Positions 23,640 through 35,525 of a stretch of 56,932 nucleotides of DNA are shown here, in pieces. The stretch covers positions 1 to 56,932 of the forward strand of contig NKYR01000184.1 in assembly GCA_003184365.1 (NCBI GenBank), in the 5' to 3' direction. The notes beneath the pieces were generated by a model, which was not told the origin of the DNA, did no database searches, and saw only the letters and a program-made list of their open reading frames with translations. A program made the position numbers and the translations under genes. How positions within the stretch are numbered: the stretch's first letter is position 1; each line of letters starts with the position of its first letter. Source of the stretch: Evernia prunastri (taxonomy: Eukaryota; Ascomycota; Lecanoromycetes; Lecanorales; Parmeliaceae).

Positions 23640-25416
23640 TGGCAACATGGTACAGAGCAGCACCGTGCCTAACACGTCGTCTCTCTTCATGCCTCACCAT
23701 TTGTGGCTCTTGCGTCCCTTTCTCTAGTCACAGGAAGTTAGAAGCCTAGTTCTACCTCATGGAGTTCCACTGTGTCCTCCATTCGCAGCAGCTCCACCCT
23801 CGTCATCCTGGCCCAACAGTTGCGCTGTGGTCAAGCACCCCCATGCCAGCAAAGTTTGGGCGTACCTCTCTTGAATAGGTCCGCTCCGACCCCAGTTCCC
23901 TTGCTGTCTTACTTTCCCGCTAATACGGAGTATGTGTCTAGTCAGACGGAAGTTTAAGAACCAACCCCCTGTACCGTGAAGACCCTCCCTCTACTCTTCA
24001 ATCGCAGATCGTCTCCACCGCCCAGCAAGGAGCAAAAGAGAAATATGAGTTACACCTCGAATGAATTCATCGGAAAGGGCGGAAGGACAATTGCGAACAC
24101 ATGGAGCATAGCCGAACAAGGACGAGTCTGATGGAGAACGGGGATGGGTGCTTGAGGCGTGCAGGTTGGGACGAAATGGAGATGAGGAGCGGGAATGAAC
24201 CCAGTAACCCCGAAGGAGACAAAGAAAGAAGAGTGCTCAGCTTCGAAATCTAGGACTGGAGGACTCCATAAGGGACAAGAGGATCAAGAGAGAGAGCTGG
24301 ACCGGGGACGCTCAGGGACATAAGAAGCGCAGCTACTGAGGAGTGGGTCCAAACGCTTGAGCGAATGGGCATGCCCAAACACACGTCTGCATGTACTTTC
24401 GCGAAATCCCAACATGCTATGTGGAGAGACTCCTGCACGCCATGAGCTAGTTCAGCTTTCGAACGATGAATACCCACCACTGCGGAATCCACTTATGCGG
24501 TGGCTGTGAAGCTAATCCCGCATCCTGCAGGTACAAGCATTTGACCAAGCACGCTGAGGGTCTGTCTAATCGTTCGGAAAATAATCCCTCCCGTTACCAT
24601 CGCTCAGTGTCTTGGACATCAAAGGCTTTCTTCACACACCTATTTCTTGTACATCTTCAGGAGTAAATTCCAGGACTCTGAACAGAACTCGCGCTACAGA
24701 ATGTACACCAACGTGACTCCACCAATAGGAAATCGTACGCAGGTTCCAGTGCTCTGGGCTCTTTGTGGCTCCCTGTCAAATGTATGGCTCATGGCGCTCT
24801 ACTTATCTCAGGTCCATGAACATCACGTCCGTAAGTTTCCTCCAAGTGTCCCAAAGCAGCTTTCCATATGCAGCTTATACTGAAATGCGCAGGTCGTATA
24901 GGTTTCCCCCAGGACCATCGATTTAACACCAGCAGCAGTGCAGACTGGAACAAACAGCTCTTTTACAAGAGCTTACTTCAAAGCAGTCGAGGTCTATCGC
25001 AAACCAACAGATAGTGTCTTAAACCACCTAAATTTCAAGGCTCGATGTGGGTAACACTCAAAACCCTACGATGCTATCGGCGCTTAATGTCTCGTAGTTC
25101 GGCGGTCAGGCTAAATCCAAGTGCCTGTATCGTTTTGGCAATTGCTGGGCTTGCTTTTCGGGTCAGTTTGATCCACGCTCCATGCATTGTCCCGTAGGGT
25201 CGCTGTCTTTGTTTTCATCTGATTATGCGTTGCATCGCAATTCTCTGGAAATCAATCAACGACTCACACTGAACAACGTCTAGGGGTGAAGGTTTGACAA
25301 GAAGCCTATGTCTAGTCGATAACTAAGTTACCACTCTGCAACACTGTCTCTCACCCGTCTCACCGCTTTGTCTGCTATCCCAAAATCGCAAAAAGCATAT
25401 GCTAGTACGTGCCATA
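23640..25416. other. Gene-poor stretch
   Basis: Short frames only (none convincing at 24250-24883). No RNA gene or repeat was recognised. Confidence 0.5.
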
Positions 25417-25919
25417 ATGACTTCAATATTCAGAGCTGATACCCGTGTCACTGAGCTCATCCCTTCCCTCCCAGCGAGTCCTCTTCCATTCGGAATTCCG
25501 GATACATGGCCATATATGACCTGCACGATCATGTCTGGCAACAAAGGCGCGATTCACCCACCTTTGACGAGCAAACAAGGAAGCGAGCTTGCAGCTTGGA
25601 TCAAGGAAGTGATTCTTGATAAGGCAGTTAAGAGTATATTCATCACCCATTGTTATGGTGGCCACTACTTTGCCTTGCTTGGAATGTTAAAACACTCTCT
25701 TTAAGCCCGTGCAGTAGCTTCTGCTGGTGTCGTCAAGCAAACGGACAGCCAAGCCGAGGCCGAAGTCTTAAGTGCATTATAGAAAACCTTTTTTCCAAAG
25801 CAGCTAAAAGACAGATCGGCCTGGTCCACCCGCTCATGGAAATCGCGGCGCTGAAGCCCGCTGCTGTCATTGTCAGTCATCAAAGGCCCGGAGCCGTTGG
25901 CGGCGTCATTAACGTCTGA
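25417..25919 (+). pseudogene. Metallo-beta-lactamase-fold hydrolase relic
   Basis: Remains of an MBL-fold protein: GIPDTWPYMTCTIMSG and LTSKQGSELAAW at the start, then FITHCYGGHYFALLGML where functional members have the metal-binding HxHxDH motif, then ARAVASAGVV in the same frame, and AALKPAAVIVSHQRPGAV in another frame at the end. TAA (25702-25704) and TAG (25780-25782) interrupt the first frame, and a frame change is needed to reach the last block. The second His and the Asp of the metal motif are lost, so even a restored frame would not bind zinc normally. A non-functional relic of a zinc hydrolase, original substrate unknown. Confidence 0.72.
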
Positions 25920-26513
25920 TCAACCACGACGTACATCAGCGCGTTTGGTGAGATCAAAGTGGAGTCAAGGATTGCAGAAGAGCTTTACCAGGAAATGATG
26001 GAATGCTATGTTCATAGGATGTGCCCTCTGATGCTTTGGACTGCATGCGAGTGGAACTTTCAGAGTTAAAGATGTTTGGGTTCGTCATCATCTCAATGAT
26101 GAAGATGTAAGATGGGCTGCGGTCTGGACCAAGCCCCGCACAACAGTGTGGTATCCAGAGCAAATGTTCAAAAATGAACAAAAGCGATGCCTGGTACTAT
26201 ATGCAAACATCGTTTACAATCTCCTCTTTCGAAGAACCCTGCAGACTTAGTTCTCTTGGCCATTTCCCGCTTTACCCATTGCAGAAATAGTGGCCTATTT
26301 GTGTAAGCTTTGATTACTGATCGTGCTTACATTAGCATCTCCATCCTCAGATATCACCCGATTTGTAATGAAGAACGTTCTCGCAAAACTATGACATGCA
26401 GTCTTGAGGACCGCCAGCATGCTTACCGATAGAAATGAGAGGCTACGTGTCCTCAAGACTCAAGTCTCTCGGGCGATCGTATGTTGTAGACTCACATCTG
26501 GTCAAAAATCGCC
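25920..26513. other. Intergenic DNA
   Basis: No gene recognised. Short frames only. Confidence 0.5.
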
Positions 26514-28393
26514 ATGTCAACAGAGGCATCTTCTGCGAGGGGCACGCGTTCAAGATCGGGCTCGGAGTTGATTACACTGCCACAATAGAATTTTGTCCAG
26601 CAGTCTGATAATGTCAATGCCAGCAGTACTCGTCGGGCCGTGCGCTCGCACGCCATGAAGGCGGTGAGGAGACAGCAGCGGCAGGACATCGCCAAAGCTT
26701 TCCGCTTGAAGTGGCCGGAGAAGCAGTCGTCCGGCTTGGAGGAGCTACAGAAAGAAGCACAAACTTGAAGAGCGTATTCAAGGAGGACCAAAGACCCATA
26801 TCTTCGGCAGAGAGCCTTCACTGGTATTAATGGAGTCTGTTGGAGGTCTTGACGAGTATGATCACCAGCAAACAAACATCCAGCCGCACCAGGACTTTGT
26901 GTACATAGACCCTCGTCCCGACGGAACAGAATCTTCATCATCTGCGATGAGGCCGACTTCTTCGCAGTACGTCACTGCGGCTATTGGTGAGGAGATTCAT
27001 CCGAGTGGCACCAATGCTCGAGCTCTCCTCGGCGCAGGGCGAGTGGATCCCTTTCAGGCGCTCCCAGTGCACGCCGATCGCAGCATATCTGAGCTGATTG
27101 ATCACTGTATGTTCCTTTCTCCTTGTATCGCACGGGCTTCCGATCATTTAGAGCTTTGGGCCCTAACCCAGATGACAAATCGCAGATGTTACCATAATGC
27201 CTGCAACGTTCTACGGCGTGAGATGTCGCAAGCCAGTCCACGTTGACGTGTACCGCATTGCCATTAGTCTTGAGGCATCGCTACACGCTATGACTGCGTA
27301 CGCACCCAAGAGTCTGGACTTTCTCCGCTGCTCTAATGCATCACAACTCACACTCAATCATACAATGAAGGCCGTTCAGGGTGTACTTGCCACTAACCAG
27401 AGTCAAAGGGGCAAGGCTGACGGCATTATATTATCCATAGCCATGTTAGCATTTGCCGAGGTAGGCTTTTGACTCCGAGATTTTCCACTAACTCGATCAG
27501 TCTTGATAATAACGCGATGGTAGCTGCGCTTTGGTCGACATGACGTTGCGCGACAGCACTGGATTGGCTTGAGAGAGGTCGTAAGGTACAGGGGCGGCTT
27601 CGGCGCCATCCGGTGCAATCATTCTTTAAAAGCATCCCTCGCGTGGTAAGTATGCCGGGAGCTAGAACTCCAATGAATCTTGGATGGCTTATAAAACCTT
27701 CAGGAATACCACAGTCTGGAATGCCAGCGGATACAGTCAATGTTGCCAGATCTTCCCCCGCTTGTAGCACCCGAAACAGCAGAGGATCTCCACCTCGCCT
27801 GTCGCGACTTTATCGGATTCTTCTACAAGCTAAATGACTACGCATACAGTCATTCAGTATTCATAGATCAGCACGACTCCTCACATACAGCCTACCCATA
27901 CGAGATCTCGCCGAACGCCCGTAAGCAGTCCCTCTTCGCTCCCGGCACCCCTCTCTATCGCCTCCTCAGTTCCAACTCCGACCGCTCGATGGGCGTATTC
28001 AACCAACGCGCTTCCGACGCCTGTCGAATGCCTTGCCTTCTCTACATCAACGCCGTAGTGTTAGAGTACGCCAACGAGCCGCATCTCATCGACAACTTCT
28101 TCGCCAAGCTCAACAACGCCGTCTACGAGGACAACCTGGACAATTGTGTCTCACCCGAGCATCTCTTTGTACGCTTGCTCGTTAGCATAGATGGCACAGA
28201 AGCGACGAGAAGCGCGAGGCTGTACGAAGTGACGAGGTTAGCCTACGTTGCAAAACGACTGGGCAAGAGCTCAATGGAGAAGGCGAGCAGCGCGTTGTTG
28301 ACAAACCTGGTCCTTTCTGATGGCCCTTGTCGGAAAGAACATATTTTTGAGTGGGACCCTGTGGTGCTGAAGGCTGAGATCCTGAGGGACTGA
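26514..28393 (+). pseudogene. Fungal transcription-factor-domain protein, broken N-terminus
   Basis: The N-terminal part (from ATG 26514) reads into NFVQQSDN and the basic STRRAVRSHAMKAVRRQQRQ, typical of fungal transcription-factor-domain proteins lacking a zinc cluster, but is interrupted by TAG at 26586-26588 and TGA near 26766, and changes frame before 26830. From 26830 the frame is clean: exons to 27106, 27186-27460, 27524-27645 and 27715-28393, with GRVDPFQALPV, IMPATFYGVR, HDVARQHWIGLREVVRYRGGF and a long helical C-terminus. The opposite-strand ORF at 26492-26941 is a shadow. A shortened protein from ATG 26830 would keep the regulatory domain but lose the basic N-terminal block. Confidence 0.7.
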
Positions 28394-29674
28394 GATGGAC
28401 GATGGCTCTGTCGATGAAGAACTTGAGTCTAGGGTCTCCAAGTTTGCTTCGAAAAGATGCATATGATAACAGAAGGCGAGGAAAATTTACTCCAATGTAT
28501 TCTAGAGGGTCTTCTTGAAAGGTAAAAAGCCAAATCCTAGATTTAAACTTGTATTTGTTGTTATAAGAGAGGAGCCAGGAAAGCCTGTCTCGCTACATAT
28601 TATCATTAATGTAATTTTGAAGCGCCGACCTCAAACTTTCAACCAAAACAATTGCTTGAAGTGATCAAAACTCTACGCCTTATTTTCCATATCCCGAAGA
28701 GATGGGCCCTTGTTTACCAGGCGATGGGAAAAACCCAAACCTTGACAAAGTCACAACTTGCAGAAGGACATTGTACGACAAAGGACGGGGGAAAGGTTCA
28801 TAGTGTTCTTCCAAATGAATATTGCTACACTGCAGCATTCGTCCCAGTTTGATTGTTGGTCACGTCTAAGAATACATCATGTAGCAATATGGGTAGCGCA
28901 AAGACCCCACTGGGATTTGGAAACGAGAGCGAAATCCGAAGTATATATCCTCGCTTCTGCTCCCCAAAAGATAATCTGAGTCGCCCCCCTGGAATGATAA
29001 CGGCGAAGAAGAAAGGGAGGTACGTATACTTCACTTTATGGTTATCAACGTTCAGCGGCCTTTCGTATGGAGGATCTTAGCAAATTTAGACTAGCTAGAG
29101 AAAATAATACTGTTCTTGCTTTAGAACATATTGTCGCTCTGAAGGAAGATAGCCCCTAAGCGTGGAGTGAGATCTTTTTGTGGTGCTAAGAGTGGTTGCT
29201 GTACCAGAGAAAAACAAGATCAATCCCACTTAATTCACTCCGCCATTTGTTCACCGAAACAAGGTCTCGACCATTGCTTCGGTGCCGCACAGCCTGGTTC
29301 AATCTGGAATAAGCTATGGCGTCGAGCAGTTTTGTCGTGGTTGAGCAGCACTGCTGTTGGCTCAGCCCTGATTTAGCCTTATCACCTATTCATCAACCTC
29401 CTCACCGTCCCGTCTGATCCTTCATATCACGGCTCTGTTCCATCATGCCAGACTCATGTTCCAGCAATAGTCCTCCGCCTGATACTATTGGTCCTCAACT
29501 ATCGGAGGGGAAGTGTTCATTTGATGATGAAGTCTTCTTACCCATCGGAAGGTCTGCTTCGAAGCCGAACCCTTTTCCTTCTCCTTCATCGACAGGTCTT
29601 AGGAAGAGCTCTAGTGCCAGTGCAGTTCAAATAGTACTCGGGACATCAGGACACGAGCAGACTTCGATACAGTG
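28394..29674. other. Intergenic DNA, possibly with 5' sequence of the HeLo gene
   Basis: A 79-codon Ser/Pro-rich frame at 29445-29684 (starting MPDSCSSNSPPP) ends at the beginning of the HeLo frame and may be an upstream exon, though no splice joining the two in frame was convincing. The rest is unassigned. Confidence 0.4.
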
Positions 29675-30486
29675 GTTCCCGTAGAGCCGATCAGCCTGAG
29701 TATAGGAATAGCCGCCATATTTTCATCATGTATCGAATGCTTTGAATACTTTAAAGCCGCCAAAGGATTTACACAGAACTTCGAAATCCTGCTGGTCAAG
29801 CTGGAGTATCAACAAGAGCGTCTCCTAGTCTGGGGGGATCTTGTGCACTGGAGGGTCTCATGACCTCGGCCCTATCTTGGAGACCGAAATTTCCAGGATC
29901 TCACCAAAAGATGTCTTGTCAGTGTTCGAAATCTCCTCAAAGATACTGAAATCCTCAAATCCAAGCACGGGCTACGAGCGTATATTCCTGCCGACGATGC
30001 CGCTCCACACTCAGGTATCAGTTCGAATGCACTCAAACGTGTTCGGTTCCGATTATGGCGTCAGCCTCAAGGACTTAGTGTTCTCAACCAGACTAGATGG
30101 GCTATATCTGACGAGACAAATTTCCAGAAGCTCGTGGAGGATATTCGTGACTTGGCAGACGGCTTGACAAGAACAGTACCTGTATCGACCGATTTACAAG
30201 AACAGAAAGTACAAGACGATATTGCATCAATGGTAGACGACATCAAAAGCCTCCACTTGTTTCAAGAAGCTGAAAGGATGACTATCCTATGTGGTGGACT
30301 GCCGCCAGCGCAGCGATTGATGTGTCAGAAGTGGCTACTCTCGACAACCAACTAGCCGACGAACGTCTTGGGCACTATGGCCCTTCTGCTCAAAACATTT
30401 CAGGTGTTGAACCTGATGTGCCTGTCCTGCCAACCCATTTTGGCAATCAAAATGGTGATTGTCCTCAGCCAAACCCCAATGAGTGA
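29675..30486 (+). pseudogene. HeLo-domain (HET-s N-terminal-like) protein, decayed
   Basis: The frame gives a nearly complete HeLo domain: VEPISLSIGIAAIFSSCIE, CFEYFKAAKGFTQNFE, LLVKLEYQQERLLVWGD, then DLTKRCLVSVRNLLKDTE, TRWAISDETNFQKLVEDI and MVDDIKSLHLFQEAE. HeLo domains are pore-forming executors in fungal non-self recognition. Two lesions are visible: TGA at 29861-29863 inside the loop after WGD, where the domain length is normal if the stop is read as a residue, and a one-base loss in the A run near 30271, after which reading continues in another frame (KDDYPMWWTAASAAIDV). No initiator ATG lies in the first exon. The distal part ends in an Asn/Gly-rich stretch (LPTHFGNQNGD) discussed as a possible amyloid motif. 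Confidence 0.75.
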
Positions 30487-30518
30487 AACTGACAGAGACA
30501 GTCTACTTGGACACCAAA

Positions 30519-31292
30519 ATGCAGGTTTTTTTTATGCTGACTGAGTCTTGTCGAGCTCAAGACTCGGAAACACCTTGCGATCGAATGCGCCTGGGAGACA
30601 AGGCCTTTACTTATAGAAACAGTTTCATTGCGTCAGGTAGCGTCCGAACTCATTCTGGCCCCGTATACCGCATCACAAAATATCTCAACCCGTCACGCTT
30701 CACTTCCGCTGACTTAGAGAAGTACATTGTAAATCAGAAAACTATGAAGGCTCATGCCGTAGCGATTGGTGAGTATGCGCCCGAAGAAGACGGCCGTCAC
30801 CGCGTCATGGTATACATATATTGCCCACCCTGTGCACGTCAGATTGCTACAGCTCTCGACATATGTAAACATAGGGATAAGAAATCATTTATAGATTTCT
30901 GTATCCGCATTGATCATCGCCAGATGACTAGTTGTTCCGCTTCCGTTTCAAGAATTGAGGGACTGATCAGTGTCAACGACGACCCGAGAGAGGAGGAGAA
31001 AGGAGAAATGGTGGACGATTATATAGTGCAGCGGCTAAAATTGTTTGACCGCGAGTGGTTGGAACAAGAGATCTACGACTACACGGAAGAGGATCGGCTT
31101 GCAAGGTTTTCTCCAGAAAACCAACTTGCACGAATTGCCGAGCTTCACAGAAATGAAGAATCATGCGCGGGTATCGTCCTGCTTGGAGAGACAGACTACT
31201 GCGTCCCACTAGTGGGAGCGCCACCGTTTCCTCCATTTGAGCCTGGACGAGGGCCCAGGGAAACCCAGCTCTATCGATTTTCGCAGAACTAA
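30519..31292 (+). CDS. Hypothetical protein downstream of the HeLo relic
   Basis: Open frame of 257 codons from the first ATG (the frame extends upstream to 30483 without ATG). The composition is protein-like, rich in charged residues, with a Cys pair in YCPPCARQIA and an acidic helix-like block (LEQEIYDYTEEDRLARF). No family recognised. It starts right where the HeLo relic ends and could be its 3' exon or an independent gene; one splice that would join them meets a stop. The overlapping minus-strand frame (30973-31566) looks less protein-like. Confidence 0.45.
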   Translation: MQVFFMLTESCRAQDSETPCDRMRLGDKAFTYRNSFIASGSVRTHSGPVYRITKYLNPSRFTSADLEKYIVNQKTMKAHAVAIGEYAPEEDGRHRVMVYIYCPPCARQIATALDICKHRDKKSFIDFCIRIDHRQMTSCSASVSRIEGLISVNDDPREEEKGEMVDDYIVQRLKLFDREWLEQEIYDYTEEDRLARFSPENQLARIAELHRNEESCAGIVLLGETDYCVPLVGAPPFPPFEPGRGPRETQLYRFSQN

Positions 31293-33842
31293 AGCCATGC
31301 ACACTGGACCTGGGAGCGGCATTACATGGGGAAATACTCACCCAAAAATCCACTGCCACCAAAACAGCCCACACAGGTACGGTCAGGCACAATGCAGACG
31401 TTAGAAAGCGCTCAGCGCGGTCCCAAAAGACCCAGGAGCTCGACTTCAGAAGGAGATTCTTCTTCCCTGGTAAACTGAGTGCATATACATTTACACGCAA
31501 GCTGGAGGCACTAGCGTTGACTGGGTATCCTTTTGTCCTGATCGTGGATTGTTTTGGGTTGCCCAAGGTGCATGTTTGTCACGACCAAATTTCTTCCCGC
31601 TGATGTCTTTGCTATAGTTTTGCCACTCGCGAGGGTTGAAGATCAGCAAGTACGAGCACACCGAAGTCCTAGCTTACTTTGGAGGATCAGTGTTTGCCTG
31701 TTCCTAGCACGTCTATAACTCTTCCCTCTCTAACAGTGGTTACGATGCGAATTGTTTCGCTCATAGAAGCGTATACCTACCAGATTAAATCTGCTAGAGA
31801 TTGCATCTTGACACAACAGGAAACTATTGTGTCAGGTTGATACGATGAGTGAGACGCTTATATGAACCGCAGATCTGATGCTACACTGTATTCAGTCAAG
31901 CAACTCCCGCCTGCGAGGCAACATCGAACAAAGTACGCACTGGATGCCGCAAGCCGACATCAGCTTTGAAGCAACACATGGGGTACTGAGATACAATTTT
32001 TCTTTTCGTCCTTCATTTCGCCATCGTTCATACGCCTGTTCTACCGTTTGATGGAAAACATGATTTTCAAGGGCAGGGTCGCTTGGGACCCCGACCAAGC
32101 TGCTCGACGCCAACGTAATTCTGACGCTGGACGGAGATAGTTAGGTCGATAACAGGGCATTGTTATTCTGCTTTGCTTGTTGTTTTCCGCAACGTAAAAA
32201 CGAAGATCTTCTATCACATCACTGATGGCTTTCAATCGGAATGCGATACGATCGAGCGAAGTATCATCCATTGCTCCTCTAGAGTATTCGACGACTCCAT
32301 TGACGCGATCCCTATCGACACCTGTATCGCACCATCCACTATCGCAATGTTCTCAAAGGTCTATTTCGTCGTCCAGATGATTCCACGTACCCATTTGAGA
32401 GTGTGAGCAAGGACCTCAGTAGCACATCGCGCATTGAACGTCTCATTCCGGAATGTAGTGCCATTTTAATGACTCTATAACGCGGCTTAATCGGCGACAT
32501 GTATTTTCAACCTCTGCATACGGTGCGTAAGGCACCAAGGATCGAGGTATCACTCGCGGCTCCGTTGGTCTCTCCTCTCGTCCAACCACGCTCTACTTCT
32601 AACGTGAGCTGGATCTGGATACCACGACGCACATTTCAGTGCTATACCCAAGGTTGGTCGGCTTCCCACACACGACAATCTATATCCCAATCCTAGACGC
32701 CTGGCAGGGTGCCGCCATGGACCGCAGATGCCATCAGATCTATCGCAGAAGAGATGACGCGTTTGGTGCCGGTCAGATTTCTTTCCGAGAATGTAGAGCA
32801 AGAAAGAGTTGCTGCGGAACCTATCGACAGCACTAGAAATCATATTCATCAGTAGCAATCTCGATGGGAAATGCGAGGAACTGGAGACCGTATCCAAGAA
32901 GCCAAAGTGTCAGATGTGGACAATAAATGTTTCGGGAGTTGACACAGCCTCGAAGATTGACTTATCTGAGACTGGAAGACGAGAGCTAAACCATGCTATG
33001 GAGGCTGTGATGGAAAAATGGCTGTAATTCTGCAATGAGGAGAAGCGAGATGGCAAGACTATTTGAAACGCGGATAAGTGTGTTGCGCGACGCAGTAGCT
33101 GGGCGTAGAACAGGAAGAATAAGGTAGTCGACGGCCGTGATCAGGGTCCAAGCTTCCAATCAACGGGTTGGCAATTCAGTAAAGTCGAAAAAGGGTCGTA
33201 AAGCCGGACGAGCCCTGCCAGCTGGGTATACAATTTAGACCGGGACTGATTGAATCTCTCTTGCGGACTGTCTCAATCCTCCTGCAACTCCTGTACACAG
33301 GCTCTACGCGGTATGTTTTTCGCAGTGCAGGAAGGTGTCACCACTTTGATATATGATCTGACCTTCCTGTCGAGTAGATGAATCCTCAAAGAACCAAAGA
33401 TTACTTTACCTGGATTTGGTGTCGGCGGAGTGTCTATGGGAAGGGTATGCCGTGATGAGCTTGCGATATGATTGGCCCCCCGAAGCGAGGCACGAGAGTT
33501 GACGAGGGGGTCTAGCCAACAAGGGACTAGCCTATGCTTGGCCCACAGTGTACCTAGAAACCTGGCCTCTGCCCGCCATTCTTTCTAGACTAGTCATCCT
33601 TCTACCTCTACCTACCTAGGCCACATCTTTGGTGTTTATCATTTCTAGTAGGGCAGGCATAGGCACCTCGCTAAAGAAAGTCTGAATTACTCTAGGCGGA
33701 GTGGTCTTGGCAAGACATTAGGTCAGCCAAGACGCTAAAATTGACGAGACTAGGTTGAACGATGTTCCGAATTCCCAATTCAAAAATTTTCCCTCTTCAA
33801 AATTTCCCAGCTTCCTATTTACTTGTTACGTGCCACGCCATC
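31293..33842. other. Long gene-poor stretch with possible relics
   Basis: Several short overlapping frames on both strands. In one plus frame near 32700-32860 a stretch containing DAIRSIAEEMTRLVPVRFL looks like decayed protein-coding DNA, and 32809-33027 has another open piece, but no family could be named and frames break repeatedly. Nothing else was identified. Confidence 0.4.
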
Positions 33843-35525
33843 ATGCACTTACCAAACGAGATCCTACTGCCCATACTGCGTCTTCTCGACAAAGATGACT
33901 TGAGGACAACTCGACTAGTCTCCAAAAGCTGGTGTCTTTGCTCTTCCGAGTATTTGTTTGACACTGTTTACGTGTCCACCCAAGACGAGGACTATCATGT
34001 CTTCGACGCAATCACGCAACATCCGATGTTGAGCAATTGCGTCAGAACGCTCGAGTATGACGCTGTGGGCTTCGCCACGACCTATTCTATTTCAGACTAT
34101 GTGGAGAGACTGTGGATGCAGATCACCGGCGTTATAAGTCGTGCCCCAGAGGATGACTGCGGCAGGTTTCATGATGCAGATCCCGACGTAAACAAATTGG
34201 TGGATTTAGTTCGAAAAAGACCCAAAGATAGCCGCGATAGTGGAAAGGCCTATTACACGGAAGCCCAAAAGTTGTGCGAGGATATGCATTTCATACAACA
34301 AGGCTATGCAGACTGGATTCGCCGCGCAGAGCAGGAGGAAGAGCTCAAAGCGAGCTGTCTTTTCTTGACAGAATTAGTGCAGGGACTGCGTAAGCTCACA
34401 CGCTTGGAATCGGTGCGATTGAGAGGCGGTTGGCCGTGTTTGTATGGCGAAGTTGCCTCCACTGCCTCACTGCCAACAATCGATCACGACTCGCCGCTCG
34501 CACGTCAGTGGAATATTTTCAAGTTATTTCCATTGCAATGGTACTGGGGACCGAATACCGCTGGCCATAAATGGCCCACGGGTAAAGCTGAATTCCGTAT
34601 CCTCACAACGGCACTGGCTTTGGCTGGAAAACAGCCGCGGATGTTTGAGTGCATTTACAGTTCCGATATTCCACCGTCTGCATTCAACATTGATGACAAT
34701 CCTAGAATATTGTCCTCTTGGCTGCGTTGTCTTGATGTTTATACTGGTCTCCATCACCTGGAGCTCCGGCTGGCTTCGTATGGTGACGAGCCTGATCTAC
34801 GCGAGCAAGACAAACTCAAGGGCCTGCAATCGCTACTTTCTAACGCGAATAACTTACAGCATTTGGAGCTTACACTACCAGTGGACTACCAGAATTTTCC
34901 TGGGCACCCCAAGCTTTTTTGCTACGACAAGACGTTTCCCCAATCTGCTGAATGGCCGCAATTGAAGTACTTTAGTGTTGGAAATCTCGCACTTCACTTA
35001 AAAGATTTCATCCAATTATTCTCGTCACTGAGCATGAAGAATCTGGAACACTTAGAAATCAACAACATGGAGCTCCTCTCCGGGACATGGAGGGCAGGGA
35101 TCGAAACCCTCCGTATGGCCTGGAAGCTTCATACTTTCCGCATCATGCCATTTTCGTACCTTTACGAAAGTAGTCCAGCAAGAAGGCGATTCGATATCTT
35201 TGAAGACCATAGCCTCGATCTGGTGGAATTCTATGAGGACATACAGAAATACGTTGTGAACGACCGGGAACATTTGGGCATGCGACAACCACAATTGCTT
35301 TCTAGCGAGCCCCTTGAAACGTCTGTGGAGTGCCTATGCAAAGCTAGAGAGACTTGTGAAGAGACTGGAGCCCACGCTGTGGTTCTCAGAATGTTGGATA
35401 TCCACATCAAGTACGCTACTGCAATGTTCCTTCGCAAAGACGATTCCGAGCAGTTGGAGTTCGAATGCGAGGAAGAAGAGTCGGCACTGATCTCAGACTT
35501 CAGGGTGTGGAACGAAGGGAAGTGA
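33843..35525 (+). CDS. F-box protein
   Basis: Single-exon frame of 560 residues when started at ATG 33843, where the F-box begins immediately: MHLPNEILLPILRLLDKDDLRTTRLVSK. Upstream codons to 33762 stay open, but starting there would put an odd 27-residue leader before the F-box. The F-box binds Skp1 in SCF ubiquitin ligases; the rest (about residues 60-560) contains leucine-rich stretches such as LHHLELRLASYG and NLEHLEINNMELL, resembling irregular LRR-type substrate-binding regions of fungal F-box proteins. Substrate unknown. No stops or frame changes, in contrast with several neighbours. Confidence 0.8.
   Translation: MHLPNEILLPILRLLDKDDLRTTRLVSKSWCLCSSEYLFDTVYVSTQDEDYHVFDAITQHPMLSNCVRTLEYDAVGFATTYSISDYVERLWMQITGVISRAPEDDCGRFHDADPDVNKLVDLVRKRPKDSRDSGKAYYTEAQKLCEDMHFIQQGYADWIRRAEQEEELKASCLFLTELVQGLRKLTRLESVRLRGGWPCLYGEVASTASLPTIDHDSPLARQWNIFKLFPLQWYWGPNTAGHKWPTGKAEFRILTTALALAGKQPRMFECIYSSDIPPSAFNIDDNPRILSSWLRCLDVYTGLHHLELRLASYGDEPDLREQDKLKGLQSLLSNANNLQHLELTLPVDYQNFPGHPKLFCYDKTFPQSAEWPQLKYFSVGNLALHLKDFIQLFSSLSMKNLEHLEINNMELLSGTWRAGIETLRMAWKLHTFRIMPFSYLYESSPARRRFDIFEDHSLDLVEFYEDIQKYVVNDREHLGMRQPQLLSSEPLETSVECLCKARETCEETGAHAVVLRMLDIHIKYATAMFLRKDDSEQLEFECEEEESALISDFRVWNEGK

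Noticed and set aside
26492..26941. 149-codon minus-strand ORF
   Set aside because: It overlaps the plus-strand basic block and exon of the transcription-factor-domain gene and resembles no family.
5104..31292. Biosynthetic gene cluster (transporter, amidase, acetyltransferase, regulators)
   Set aside because: No core synthase, terpene cyclase or NRPS/PKS enzyme is present, and several members are broken.
30973..31566. 197-codon minus-strand ORF
   Set aside because: The plus-strand frame over the same DNA has better protein-like composition; this looks like a shadow.
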